Source of the DNA: Amborella trichopoda
Lineage: Eukaryota > Streptophyta > Magnoliopsida > Amborellales > Amborellaceae
Direction: 5' to 3'
DNA: 64,000 nucleotides
Assembly: GCF_000471905.2 (NCBI RefSeq)
Contig: NW_006499810.1
Span: 2,624,038 to 2,688,037 of the forward strand
The notes beneath the pieces are model-generated. The model had not been told where the DNA came from. It made no database searches and saw nothing but the letters and a program-made list of their open reading frames with translations. Shown piece after piece: positions 45,900-57,199 of this stretch. Positions within the stretch are counted from its first letter, which is position 1. Every line of letters starts with the position of its first letter. The translations under genes were made by a program, and so were the position numbers.

Positions 45900-48390
45900 C
45901 AAGGGAAGAGGATGAACCTGGACCCTCCATCGATGGCTTGAAATACATTTCTTTGAGCATCATAACTTCCTCTAGAGATGAGGAGGTAGAAGAAGACGAC
46001 GAAGAATCATTGCTTAATTCCACCATAATTCTGTCCGCAAACACTACACCTTACGACAACATACCTCCACTCAGTACATCAAACATGACGAGGACCTCGA
46101 AGGCTTTGCCTTAACTTTCTTCATCTTAACTTGCTTGTCCATTTAACATTTTCCAGCATCCTTTGTAGGTGTTTCACCTTTCGTCGCCTTCTTATCCTTA
46201 CGAGGCAGCTCAAAATCAACAACACCTTTCGACACCTTCTTCTCCTTTACTTTCTCTTTGATCTCTTGGTAAACAATGCCAATGGGTACATTAAAGTCCA
46301 ACCCCATATTATTCATCATATTGGCCACCAAGCCCTCTTCAATATCTACTTCTCCATCATTTTCTTGTGATTACATAAGAAAATTGGAACTTGTGACCTC
46401 TTGAGTAGACTGTACTTCATGGTGGATAACAGTCAATGGTGGACCGAATTTTGCCTCCACTATTGCATACTCCGGGTCAAAGAAGACCTCTTCCTCTTGT
46501 GGTTTGGGTAACTCTAGAGTCTCACCGTCAACCCCATCCAGCATAATATCAGTGTTGTCCTCACCAAGAGGTTCATTTGCAATCCAAGTATCAGGGCCAT
46601 CGTCATCGGAGTCCACTTTTACAATAGCCAACAGATCAATCTGAGAGGATCAAACTGAGGTCTATCACAAAGAACGAGAATCTTCTTAGCGGCCAATCAT
46701 GCTTTTTGAGTTTGATTAGCATAACACACATAAACCTCAAGGAATGATTTGAATGAAGACAATTGAAACACACCAAGTTAACAGCTAGGAAGAAAATGGC
46801 GTACCAAAAACCCAAATAACCAAGAGCCACCTATAATCCCACTGCCTTCGAAGACAAATGGGGTAAATCTTCCTTTTGAGAGCATGCAAAAAATCCTCTC
46901 TCCCAAAAGGTAGTGTTGCCCTTTCCCAAGGGTTTTTCTTCAATAACATTCGTGTCGAGACACGAGGTTGCATCAATGCCGCCAAACTCCTTATAGAAAG
47001 AGAAGTAAATATCATGAAGAGATTTTTCACTAGGTGAGGCCGCTAGATTATCAAAGAACATGAGCTTTGCTGCATCCCCTACAGCCTTCGAAGCCTTATC
47101 TTTTGTCATATGAAGATGAACTTAAGGAAAGTTTGTTGTTCCTCTAAATCCTAGGGATGGACTCACATGTTACACCAAAATAGGATGGATGAGACTCAAC
47201 CAAATTTGATTGTACCATAGAATTGGGAATAAACTCCCTCAAAATACCACTGCCTTCAAAGACAAATGGGGTAAATCTTCCTTTTGATAGCATGCAGAAA
47301 ATCCTCTTTCTCAAAAGGTAGTGTTGCCCTTTCCCTAGGGTTTTTCTTCAATAACATGCATTTCGAGACGAGAGGTCACATCAACGTAGCTAAACTCCTT
47401 ATCGAAAGAGAAGTTAATATCATGAAGAGATTTTTCACTCGGTGAGGCCACTAGAGACGTGAGCTCTGCTACATCCCCTATAGCCTTCAAAGCTTATCTT
47501 TAGTCATATGAGGATGAACTTTAGGAGAGTTAGGTGTTCCTCTAAATCCTAGGGATGGACCCACATGTTACACTAAAATAGGATGGATGAGACTCAACCA
47601 AATTTGATTGTAACCTAGAATTGGGAATAAACTCCCTCAAAATACCTGTCGTAGTATCCGTGAAACGGACTAGTGGAATCCACCGTTTGTGGTTTTTAAA
47701 TTATGGTAACCGTTAGCACAAAAATTGCGGGTGGAGCGTTTCCATCGATCATGATCGGAATTCACATTTTTGACAACTTCTAGTTAGGACAATTTGGCAA
47801 TGGAGGAGCAGGTTTTCGGAAAGAAACAACGGGTCAATCCTAATCTTCCTTTGTGGTGGGGTGATCTTAGGTGGCAACACCATTCTAAAGGCCTTTCCCT
47901 TGTCGTTGTCATTAGTAATATGAATAAGGAAGACATCCTTATCAACTTGTAATCTAATATTCTTAGGAAAGTCAGATCCAGAAACTCTCCACAAGTTCAT
48001 TCTAACAAAGTAACCCTCCACCCCTTTGATAGAATTACAGCCAATGTCATTATATTACCCACACACATTTGTTATCCTATGAAAAGCGGGAAGAGCCCGA
48101 AAATGAAAAGGAATCCCCCAAATAAGAAAAATTTCCTTCTGCATAAAGGAGGCATGAGCAGAGGGTTTCCAGCGATCTAAACAGAATAGCTTTCCTCGAA
48201 CTCTACAAAATCTATTAGCCAAAGCTATAGACACATCATTTATGAGGTAAGAAAAAAAACCACCTTATTTCCTCCAAATATTTTTTACAACAAGAGCATA
48301 AGATAAACCCCACCCTCTTTTGGCCATCACAAAGATGAAAAGTATCGATAGAAGGGGAAGAGAATGAACCAATAACTACACAACAACTAA
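45900..48390 (-). pseudogene. LINE ORF1 (DUF4283-type), decayed, with internal duplication
   Basis: ORF1 of the same LINE, upstream of ORF2 on the minus strand. The N-terminal half has VSIALANRFCRVRGKLFCLD, then RWKPSAHASFMQKEIFLIWG and IPFHFRALPAFHRITNVCG. This is the layout of plant LINE ORF1/DUF4283 proteins, which bind element RNA. It continues with GYFVRMNLWRVSGSDFPKNI and LQVDKDVFLIHITNDNDKGK (47749-48021). The C-terminal part is acidic and then Lys-rich (EIKEKVKEKKVSKG, about 46255). No CCHC zinc knuckle was found. A tandem duplication at 46841-47646 and several frame changes disrupt it. The 5' end of the LINE lies near 48400, where Tat-E LTR sequence begins. Confidence 0.7.
46841..47646 (-). 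repeat. Tandem duplication of about 400 bp in LINE ORF1
   Basis: Copy 1 is 46841-47248 (408 b) and copy 2 is 47249-47646 (398 b). Both begin actgccttc-aagacaaatg and end gaataaactccctcaaaata. They differ by scattered substitutions and a short deletion near 47450, so they have diverged since duplication. Confidence 0.95.
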
Positions 48391-49704
48391 TTTTTATCAT
48401 TAACCCCTTATTTGAACATATTTTTCAGCACCTTGGTCCCTAATTCAGAATAAAGAAGTAGGTTAATAAAGCCTACAAAACAGTGGAAATTTTGATAGTC
48501 TCATAATGGCCCTAAAATTGATCAACATCTTTGTTAACTCCCCAAAAGGCCACCTGCCAAATTTCATCGCGATCAAACATTTTAAGGTAGTGAACACAAA
48601 GAAACAATTTCAGCGAAATCGACCTCTAGCGCCCTAAAATGGACCCCATAACTAGAACTATATTATTGGTACATCAAATAGCTGTAGGACTAATGCCATT
48701 GGATCCGACATAGATAAAAACCCTTATGGGCCAAGTTTCGGCTTAATCGGGCACTCCAGTACAAAGTTATGGGTAAAATACCGAAAAGGGATAAGTCGCA
48801 CACTATTCTTGTGTGGCCACCTTGCACCAAAACACCATTAAAGGTGGTTGTTTTTACATCTCAGGTAGTAATTTTCGAGGACCATATCTCACTCGTTCCG
48901 AGTCGGATTGCTCTCAAATTTGGTGAACGTGATCGTCACATCAAGACGAGCGTTTCGATATGTGGTACGCCTTGTGACGATGCCTGAGCATGGAGAAAAA
49001 TTAGAAAGAAGTTTTTGATCCATGAAAAAAATTGTAGAAAATTCAGCAACAGCACGCCTCACTCTGGCAGCCAAATCATGACACTCACGTACCCGATCGA
49101 CATGAGAACCAATTGCATTATGTGCGTAAGGTCCGTGGCTATCTCTGGCCTGAACCTCGTGTACGATGAATAGTTGGATTTCACACACGAAGGCGTCAAA
49201 GTTGTTGTAAATTCCAGTCGTTGGATTTCAAGACTTTGGCCATAAACTCAAGAGGACAAAATCTTCATCTGGGAAAGAAATCGAGCTGTGCTTATTGCAA
49301 CTTGATCGTGATGGCATGCTTAGTGAGATTCAGCAAAGAAATGAAAGAAAAAGCATTAAGGAACGAGCACACAATGATCCAAATTTTTCAAGATTCATCT
49401 AAAACTCAAGTTTCATGATCATGGCTCGAAATTAGCATCAAATCGATCATCATGACGAGCCTTACAAGAAAACAATCATATTTCAATCAAATGGGCATCA
49501 AAGTAACCCCGGATCAATCATGGAAGATCATGCAAGTTCTCGGGCAACAGCAGGGAATGTTCTGGAATTCCACACAATATTAGGCAGGGTGGTCAAAACA
49601 GTCTTTTTGCACCAATTTTTAGAATTTCTTTTAATTCAATTAAATTCTAATTATCTTTTATTTTAGGTAATTTTTGGGCATCCACCCATGTTTGAGCCCA
49701 ATTC

Positions 49705-49712
49705 TATATAAA
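49705..49712 (+). promoter_or_regulatory. TATA box of the Tat-E LTR
   Basis: TATATAAA in ttctatataaacaagc, identical over 12 bases with the Tat-B LTR. The AATAAA near 49771 would mark the R region end. Confidence 0.7.
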
Positions 49713-49813
49713 CAAGCAAAGCCAAATTGTAAAGGACCGGAGAGACCTTCGGTTCATTTCACATAAGCATCAATAAAGTTTCAAATTCTTCTTGAGTTCG
49801 TGGGTGCATCTTG

Positions 49814-50145
49814 GAGAGAGAGAGAGAGAGGAGAGAGAAGAAAAGGTTTGGTACCCTTTGATAAGGTAACTTTCTCTCTCCTCCCCTCTTTCTCTCTCCT
49901 CTTCTTCTTCTTTCTCTCTCATCCCCTCTCTTCTCATCCCTATCTCTCTTTCCCTCATCTTCTCATCTCTATCTCTCTTTCTCTTTCTTCTTTTTATCTT
50001 TATCTTTTTCTCTCTTCTTCTCATCTCTATCTCTCTCTTCTTCTCATCTCTATCTCTCTCTTCTTTTCATCTCTCTCTCTCTTCTTCTCATCTCTCTCTC
50101 TCTTCTTCTCATATCTATCTCTCTTTCTTTCTCTTCTTTTCCTAA
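49814..50145 (+). repeat. GA microsatellite followed by CT-rich tract in Tat-E LTR
   Basis: (GA)n at 49814-49838 with one interruption, then CT-rich sequence with repeated words of about 20 bases (ttctcatctctatctctctc). The downstream Ser/Leu-rich ORFs are compositional artefacts. Confidence 0.9.
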
Positions 50146-50146
50146 C

Positions 50147-50720
50147 ATGGCCGGCGATGCTCAACATCGTCTATGTCCCATCCTCTATCCCCTTCTTTTG
50201 ACACAGCTAGTGAAGCTCAGCACTGATTGTGTCTTATCTCTCTCCTCTGTCCAGCACAATCAGCAAAGCGTAGTGCTGATTATGTCATCTCTCTCTTATC
50301 TGTCTAGCACAGTCGGCAAAGCTCAGAGCCGATTGTGTCTTCTCTCTTTTCTTTGTCTAGCACAGTCAGTGAAGCTCAACGTCGACTGTGTCTTCTCCCT
50401 CTTCTTTGTCTAATAGAGCAGGTGAAGCTCAGCACCGACTATGTTCTCTCTCTCTTCTTTGTGTAACATAGCCGGTGAAGCTTAGTGCCAACTGTATTCT
50501 TTCTCTCTTCTTTGTCTAACACAACCGGCAATGCTCAGTGCTGACTGTGTCATCTTCCTCATCTTTGTCTACCACAGCGGGCGATGCTCAGCTCCCACTG
50601 TGTCCTCTTCCTCATCTTTGTCTACCACAACTGGAGACACTCAACGCTAACTATTTCCTCTTCCTTGTCTTTGCATAATACAGCTAGCAACGCCTAGCGC
50701 CGTTGGTGTTCTTCTCTTAT
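50147..50720 (+). repeat. LTR tandem array of stem-loop units, about 60 b each (Tat-E)
   Basis: About ten units, each a CT-rich linker such as tctctcttctttgtctaaca plus an inverted repeat around an aagctca-type loop. Best units: GACACAGCTAGTG/CACTGATTGTGTC near 50210, CACAGTCGGC/GCCGATTGTG near 50306, and CACAGCGGGC with GCTCCCACTGTG near 50573. The first unit pairs ACATGG and GCGATG with CATCGT and CTATGT. Some units (near 50420 and 50480) pair less well. Confidence 0.75.
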
Positions 50721-51509
50721 CTCTCACACTCTTCTCCTCCTTTCTTTCTCTTCCTCTCCTTCCTTCTATTTTCTTCTTCTTCTCTTATCTTACTTCTTAT
50801 TCTTTCTTTATGATCTCCACTCTTTCTGTTATTCTTTCATTTGATTAAGGGTGGTTGAGATTAGCTTATCATGGTAGTCCTGTCGTCTAGCCGTAATGTT
50901 TTTGTGTCAGAATTATTTTTCCCGCTTTATTGCCATGACTGACTAACCATCGTGTCTAGCTAGTCAATATCGGTATTGACGTCTAGTAGTAATTATGTTG
51001 AGCCAATCTGAGTTACCAAGCCCGTTTTACTATCACGATAAGCCAATTACACACCAGCTTAGTCACTGTGCTGATCTTCCCTCCTGGTCAAATTTTTCTC
51101 TCTCCCATCTTCCTTATCTCATTCTTTTCTTCTTCTTATGGATGTGCACGCTTGTGTACGTTCATCAAAGAGGCAAGGTAAGGTCTGTTGACGCACCTAT
51201 CTTATAACAATTGCCATATGTGTCTGATTGCAGAAACCAGGAGAATACAGGCCAAGGAAGGTGATTCCAGACCAGTTTTACGACTGGGGGGCCTTCTTCG
51301 TGATTTAAGAGGGCGCCCACGCGAGTCAGTCCGAGTAAGTCCCAAACCCACTTTAAATTCCTCTCTCATCGATTGGTAATACCTGCCCTTATTCTAGAAT
51401 GAGGTTCCCGAGAGATAGATCTCAAAGTCTCGGGTCTCCCTTGAAACCCGATACGCGTGCCGCCTGATCATCCTGATCCGAAAGGAGAGATCGAGGCATC
51501 TAACCAGCT

Positions 51510-51527
51510 TGGCGACTCCACTAGGGA
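51510..51527 (+). other. Primer-binding site of Tat-E
   Basis: TGGCGACTCCACTAGGGA begins with TGG, complementary to a tRNA CCA end, three bases after the LTR terminus. Conserved in reversed form at 35412-35429. Which tRNA primes was not determined. Confidence 0.75.
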
Positions 51528-51601
51528 CTTACTACCCCTTAGTCGGATCGTACTTGTATGGCTAAGTTTCTCCTTGTATTTTCTGCATTCAGACATCACT
51601 T

Positions 51602-52821
51602 ATGGCTGCTGGGTTCTGTAACCCATTCATCCGGATCAGGGATTTTCTCATCCGCGCATACGTTAGTGTATCCAGGGAACAAGTTCCTCCAACTCCATTC
51701 CCAATCCTTCTTTTGAGCAAAGACCTTAGGTCTAGCTCCCAGGTCTTAACCTGGATTGGTGTGAGGAGGGACCTAAAATTTTGTAACTCCCCATCTCCTC
51801 ACTCTGGTGGAACCTCTACTAAAGCACCTTGCATCGGCAGCACATCTGTTGCTCCACGCAACATGCACCCTGCAATCGACGAGTCACTTGTCGGTCGTAT
51901 TGTCGAGGTACGCCGGAAGGCTGCCCAGTCCCTCTCTGCAAAAGGAAAACAAGTTGTCATTGCTCCTGTGGGTCGCTGCAATGCTACCCCTCACATTCTT
52001 GCACCACCACGAGTGTCTATCCCTAGAGGCTCAACACCTCGAGGCGGAGACCTTGAGGCCTCCACTCCTCTCACACACCATAAGGCTCGTGAGTCACCCA
52101 CTCGAGCCACACCTACATTACCTCGAGTCAGCGTCCAGGATCAGACCTTCCAAGGCTGGGTCCTTCTTACGTTGCTTATAGGCATCCCACTGCTCGAGAC
52201 AACGCCGTCAGTGCACCAACCCAAGCACACAGGAGACAATCTTCTTGTCCTCCTACTCAGCACACACAAGCACACCCTGTAAGGGGCAGGCCTCCACCTA
52301 TTCTCTTGCATACACTTACTCGCAGTTCTCGGCCTCCTAAGGCAAGACCACTTGCTCGATCCTGGGCTGCCCGTGATCCTTCTCCAAGGGGCACACACGC
52401 GTCGCCATTTCAGACAACCCCTCGTCCTCGACTCAAGCGTTCTCATGAGTCAGCGTTGCTCTTATCCGCTCCTCCTTATTTGAGCAAACACCTTCAGCCA
52501 TGGTACTTTAAGACCTTCCCCGAGAGTGCCATCCTAAAGCAGCCCCGTCATTTCAGTCATGTTTTTAGAGCCCAGAAGAGATCTCGGGGCAAAGACCTGA
52601 TGGAAGATCAAGTCCTTCATCCTCCCCGGCCCACGACGGCTTCAGACCCTGGCCCTCATCCTTTGCTGCAGCTGATTGAGACAGCCCTTCCTGTGCAAGA
52701 GAGGTCGACCAGCTGCAATCCCTATCGTAGTTTTGATGCAAGGTCCATCAAAACCTCAAAGCTAAACACGATAAGGGTCTGTGAATTCTCACCTAGCAAG
52801 TGGTCAAGGAGGTTGGGGTAA
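51602..52821 (+). pseudogene. Tat-E leader ORF (ORF1-like, upstream of gag)
   Basis: Two open stretches, 51602-52282 (226 codons) and 52306-52821 (171 codons), in different frames and probably once continuous. The first starts MAAGFCNPFIRIRDFLIRAY and contains GGTSTKAPCIGSTSVAPRNM and RRKAAQSLSAKGKQVVIAP, homologous to the reversed Tat-C leader ORF. The second has LSKHLQPWYFKTFPESAILK and a basic segment. The protein is rich in Pro, Ser, Thr and Arg without a known domain. Position between primer-binding site and gag is typical of ORF1 in Ogre/Tat elements, whose function is unknown. Confidence 0.65.
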
Positions 52822-54905
52822 CCAGCTCTGATGACCCTCTTCGCCTAAAACCCTTCTACCCTCTTCAAATGATAAGCTCTGAAGAAAAGCTCCATGAGCA
52901 CTACACTGTTGTTAGTGTTGTAGAAGACGACCCAGCCCCTCAGTAGCCATGGTCCCAAGACCGTCGAGAACTGGTCCTCGACATACAAAAGTCGAGTCCA
53001 GTCGGAGCATGTCAACCCCCTGCTGACCGATCTACCGCGTGCGACCTATCAAGTTCGTAAGCCCTGAACTTCAACTAAAGCCTACCTCCCTGGAGAAACA
53101 GTCAGCATGATGGTTGTGAGCGACTCGCAGGAAGACCGGATGAACAAGTTTGAAGACATGGTGCACGCGATGATGGAAAAGATTGATCATAGAGACGCCG
53201 CACGACAATCAGCCAACCATGAGGTCAATTCTCACCACTCAGATGGTGCACCTCCAAGGCAGCCCCTTCCCTCTGCCTCACAGGATAACTCTATCCCTCA
53301 CCCTGTCTCACAGGAAGACATCGATGCTATGGTGACCCATAGCTTAAAGAACAGGAAAATTCTGGGGCTACAGGGTGCAACACCTTATCAAAGTCCGTAC
53401 CTTTCATATATTGACCACGTCCTATTTCCCCCAGATTACAAGAAAGGGACGTTTCCCTATTCAACGGGACCATGTCCTCCAACCAGCATATCGCCCACTT
53501 CTAAGCAGCATATCGAGAAATAGAGGCTGATGGGACACTCCTTCTCCGTCAGTTTGATGAAACCCTTGACGACCCAGCTTTTCAGTGGTATTCTCCACTC
53601 CCTCCAAACTCAATACATACTTGGAAGGAAATGCAGAAGTTGTTCCACAAACATTTCTATGAGGTCGAGAGGGAGGTTCAATCTATCGAACTTCTTACCC
53701 TGACTCAAGACCTCGATAAGCCTTAGACCAATTCATATCAAGATGGAGAAATTTGGCTGCTCACCATCCCAATCCTATGCCTGAGAAGGAAGCAGTCCAA
53801 ACTTGCATGCGGAACATGTGACTTGAAATTGCTCTACATGTCGAGGCCTCTAATCCGACTTCCATGTCGAAGCTAATTTCTACATCAGTCCACATAGAAA
53901 TTCTATCACGCCACCACGGCGGGTCACGGCAACCGTCCGCAAGCTCAGGGAACAACCGGGGCAATGGTAGCTCTCGGACTAACACCCGGGGCAGCCAACA
54001 AAAGGGAGTGATCAGTGCATTCGTCGCTGTCACTAATCCAAAGAAGGCTCCCTCCCAAACTTTGGACCTTTCCAAAGGGGTGAGCATAGTAAAGACAACT
54101 ACCCAGACTACCAAGCAACAACAGTCATACAATCAAGAACCCCTGCTAGCGAATCTTAATCGGGATGATTATTTCACCAGGCATAGAAACAAGGCTTACC
54201 CCTTTGAGAAAGAATGGGTCCCTACACTATTCTAATTATTATTGGAATAAAACATGATCGAGCTTCCAGAAGCCAAGTTCCTTGAGCATGTTGGGCTCGA
54301 TACTCAAGAAAATTATTGTGCTTACCATAGAAGGATCAATCACCCCACAAATGACTGCTTCACGCTAAAAGATATCATTGAGGCCCAAATTCAGAAGGGT
54401 CAAATCAAGCTTGAAGACTTAAAGAAAGCATTCGGGGCAGCAGAAGCCTCCCATGCAGTAACAGTCGAAGAGGAAGATGAAGCCCCTAGTATCCTTCACG
54501 CCTTCTTTGTTATAATGCTTTAGGAAGGTCTAATCACACCAAACCAGGCCAAGCAGCCTCGATGCCTCGCTCAGGGGACTGAGGACCGTTGATGCCCGTA
54601 CCATCAGATATGGGCCACTACCTGTGGGAATGCACCAGTTTCCATGATATATTCGCAAAGAAAATGGGGGAATATAAGGAGTTTTACAACATCCTAGTAA
54701 GTGGTCCCCAAGCCACTGCTCCACTGACACAAGAGGATCTCTCAACATAAGACCTTCTTAATAATGATTCAGACTCACCCTTGACTTCCCAACCGTGGAT
54801 AGTCCACCATGGGCAAAGTAGAGTCAAGTCCTTAAGACGAGAAGCAGTTCACCACGCTAGGGCTGTTCACAAGCCTAGCAAGACGAATCGAACACCACTT
54901 CAGAG
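52822..54905 (+). pseudogene. Tat-E gag region
   Basis: Capsid precursor homologous to 9070-11095. Order: DPLRLKPFYPLQMI (52833); QEDRMNKFEDMVHAMMEKID (53125); ATPYQSPYLSYIDHVLFPPD (53380). The gag core follows in another frame (DGTLLLRQFDETLDDPAFQW, 53530; WKEMQKLFHKHFYEVEREV, 53620; DQFISRWRNLAAHHPNPMPE near 53728). Then comes an Arg/Gly/Asn-rich segment, and FLEHVGLDTQENYCAYHRRI leading into the zinc-knuckle-like CAYHRRINHPTNDC (54317), here with its cysteines intact. The C-terminal end has RVKSLRREAVHHARAV (54830). Stops and at least three frame shifts break it. The protease expected next is absent; RT begins at about 54927. Confidence 0.8.
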
Positions 54906-54926
54906 AGCCAGAAGGAGACACACACT

Positions 54927-55440
54927 GTCATTCACCAAGATGCTCATCGATTCTACTGCTCACTGTCAAATCTTTTCCTTCATGGATGGATACTCCGGGT
55001 ATAACCAGATACGGATGACATGCGAAGATGAGGAAGCCAATGCATTATTAACTCCAAAAGGGGTCTTATGTTACAGAATGATGCCTTTTGAATTAAAAAA
55101 TGTCGGTGCCACATTCCAGAGAGCAATGACAACCATCTTCAAAAACATGATGCCTAAGGAGGTGGAGGGTTATGTAGATGAATTGGTGGTAAAATTCGAA
55201 GAGAAGGATGCTCACATGAGCGACCATGAAAAGGTGTTCGAGCGACTACGCCTTCATCAGCTTAAAATGAACCCTTTGAAATGCACTTTTGGTGTACGTT
55301 CAGGAAAGTTCTTAGGGTTCATTCTCGAACATCGAGGGCATGAAGTAGAGCTAGTCAAGATTAAAGTGATCCAAGAAATGCCATCATCAACTACACTCCG
55401 AGAATTGTGCTCTCTCTTAGGGCAATTGACATCCGTAGGT
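54927..55440 (+). pseudogene. Tat-E reverse transcriptase, N-terminally truncated
   Basis: RT palm region: SFMDGYSGYNQIRM (first catalytic Asp, 54982), then ALLTPKGVLCYRMMPFELKN. AMTTIFKNMMPKEVEGYVDE follows, where the catalytic YVDD is YVDE (55174-55185), so activity is doubtful. Then RLHQLKMNPLKCTFGVRSGK. The finger region before SFMDG is missing, because a deletion joins gag's C-terminus (ARRRHT, 54915) directly to the RT middle. That deletion also removed protease. One frame is open 54781-55488. Confidence 0.85.
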
Positions 55441-56375
55441 TCATCTCAAATCTCTCAAGTCGCTGTAAACCCTTTACACACCTGTTAAAGAAGGATACTC
55501 CATTCATTTGGGATGAAGCATGTCTAGCAGCCCTTGATGACATCAAGCAGTATTTGGTCAATCTTCCAGTACTTTCTACATGGGTGTTGGGAAGAGCCCT
55601 CATCCTGTACATGACTGCTCTAGATGAGTCACTTGGGGCATTGTTGGCGAAGAGGATTAGACTAGATAAAGGTTTCTAATCATAATACAAGCATCCCTTT
55701 CATTTGTCAAAAAAAAAAAAATACAAGCAGCCCTTTCACAATAGTTCAACTATAACAATCATTCGGAGTCCAACATCAATTGCTTTGTGTTGTATTCATT
55801 GTAACAACTCAACTCACATCTCAAAAATCGAAGAGATCTGTTGATCACTTTGAAACTTTTGCACGCGTGCATACCGATTGATCATCTCAAGAGCTATCAC
55901 AATTCAATTAATAGAACCTAATGATTCTCATGCTCCCAAATTTATCTTGAATCACAATATCAAATATCCCTAACTCTGACCAAATGGAACATGCTCCATT
56001 CCATTCATGTGCAACATTCGAGAAGGTATTTGTTTGCTTGTATTTTTAATTGTTATTTTTGCGTAGTGTACTCCTAGTAAACCTACCCTTTACACCAAAC
56101 CGTAAAAAGACGAGAGAAAATAAACGGCACTGTATTATCTCAGCCGCCAGATGCAAGGGGCCGAGAGGAATTATCCCCTATAGAAAAGATGTGCCTTACT
56201 CTGATCTTCGCAGTACAAAAGCTTCGCCATTACTTGCTTGGTCATGAAGTGAAACTCATATCAAATGCAGATCCTCTAAAGTTTCTCATGACACGCCACT
56301 GCTTATCAGGGCGCCTTGCTAATTGGGCATTATTGTTGATGGAATTCGACATCACGTATGTCCCATAGAAGGCCA
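55441..56375 (+). pseudogene. Tat-E first RNase H (Ty3/Gypsy type), interrupted
   Basis: The first part has FIWDEACLAALDDIKQYLVN (55504) and TALDESLGALLAKR (55613-55654). Coding resumes at about 56109 with ALYYLSRQMQGAERNYP, then KLRHYLLGHEVKLISNADPL (56217) and RLANWALLLMEFDITYVP (56308). Between them lies an unrelated 452-base insertion. The catalytic TALDES segment replaces the usual T/SxxAxGxxL context. Stops are present on both sides. Confidence 0.75.
55657..56108. mobile_element. 452-base insertion in Tat-E RNase H, origin unknown
   Basis: Starts after gcgaagaggat and ends before gacgagagaaaa, where the RNase H reading resumes. It holds a run of 13 A near 55710, flanked by near-copies of aatacaagcagcccttt (55684 and 55723). 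AT-rich, no coding. Target-site duplication and terminal inverted repeats not seen, so SINE, MITE and filler DNA all remain possible. Confidence 0.5.
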
Positions 56376-56968
56376 TCAAGGGCCAGGCCTTGGCTGCTTT
56401 TATTGCAGCACTCCCCATAGAATCTTCGTTATCGAACGACCTCCCTGATGAAGAAGTTTTCTATGCTGACCTTTGTCATGCGTGGGAATTATACTTCGAC
56501 AGAGCCTTCCAATCAGATCAAGGAGGCACCGGAGTAGTATTCTTGACTCCGAGAGGAGGAGTATTGCCACTTTCTTTCTCTCTAGCTCAGGCCGGTTCTC
56601 ATAATGAGGCAGAATATTAGGCCCTTATAATCAGGTTGGTGGTAGCCTTCGACCTCGACTTGGAGCAGCTCAAGATTTATGGCGACTCTGAGTTAGTTAT
56701 CCGACAGCTCAAAGGGATCTATGACGTGAGGAAAGACACTCTCAAGCCTTATCACGATACTGTAAAATCATATATGGCCCAATTAGAGTACGTATCCCTG
56801 AGTCACATTCCCGGGAGGTTAAACTCGCTAGCTGACGCACTCGCAAAACTTGGCGCTACAATTCAATTATCTTCATCAGGACCCACGCTTGTCTGGGTGG
56901 CAAAATGGAGACACATTGAACTAAGAATAGAGGTAGACATGGATTATGAGAGAAATATCTTCCCTGAG
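56376..56968 (+). pseudogene. Tat-E second RNase H (archaeal-type aRNH)
   Basis: After a tether (QALAAFIAALPIESSLSND, 56380) comes a second RNase H with the four acidic positions visible: LYFDRAF (56491), SHNEAEY (56600), IYGDSELVIRQLKGIYDVRK (56675) and RLNSLADALAKLGA (56816). A second RNase H following the retroviral one is the diagnostic feature of the Tat/Ogre lineage. One in-frame stop follows NEAEY at 56618. Otherwise the frame is intact, making this the best-preserved domain of Tat-E. Confidence 0.85.
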
Positions 56969-57199
56969 TGACCTCATTATCTATTTGGAGCTCCTCTATT
57001 AGCTAAAGAAATAATCAAGACTAAACAAGAAATGGCACAGAGTCAAGGACCTAAGGTTCGAACCAAGAACCAGAATTCTTCGACCCCATGTGCGTAGAAA
57101 TTGAGCAGGTAGAAAACTGGAGAGAGCCCATCACTAGTTCCTAAAACATGGCAGGCTCTCGGAAGATCGTGTCGAACGCAACAATATACGTTTAATGTT

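Larger units (their letters stand above)
48411..51506 (+). mobile_element. Tat-E 5' LTR (about 3.1 kb)
   Basis: LTR of Tat-E, missing about its first 65 bases, where the LINE joins (compare 63020-63080). It contains 'gcgatcaaacattttaaggt', 'gatatgtggtacgcc', TATA at 49705, AATAAA at about 49771, a GA/CT zone, a hairpin array (50150-50720) and a U5 part ending 'gaggcatctaacca' in CA at 51506. A three-base gct then separates it from the primer-binding site. The U5 end matches the reversed Tat-C LTR. The matching 3' LTR starts at about 63010. Confidence 0.85.
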
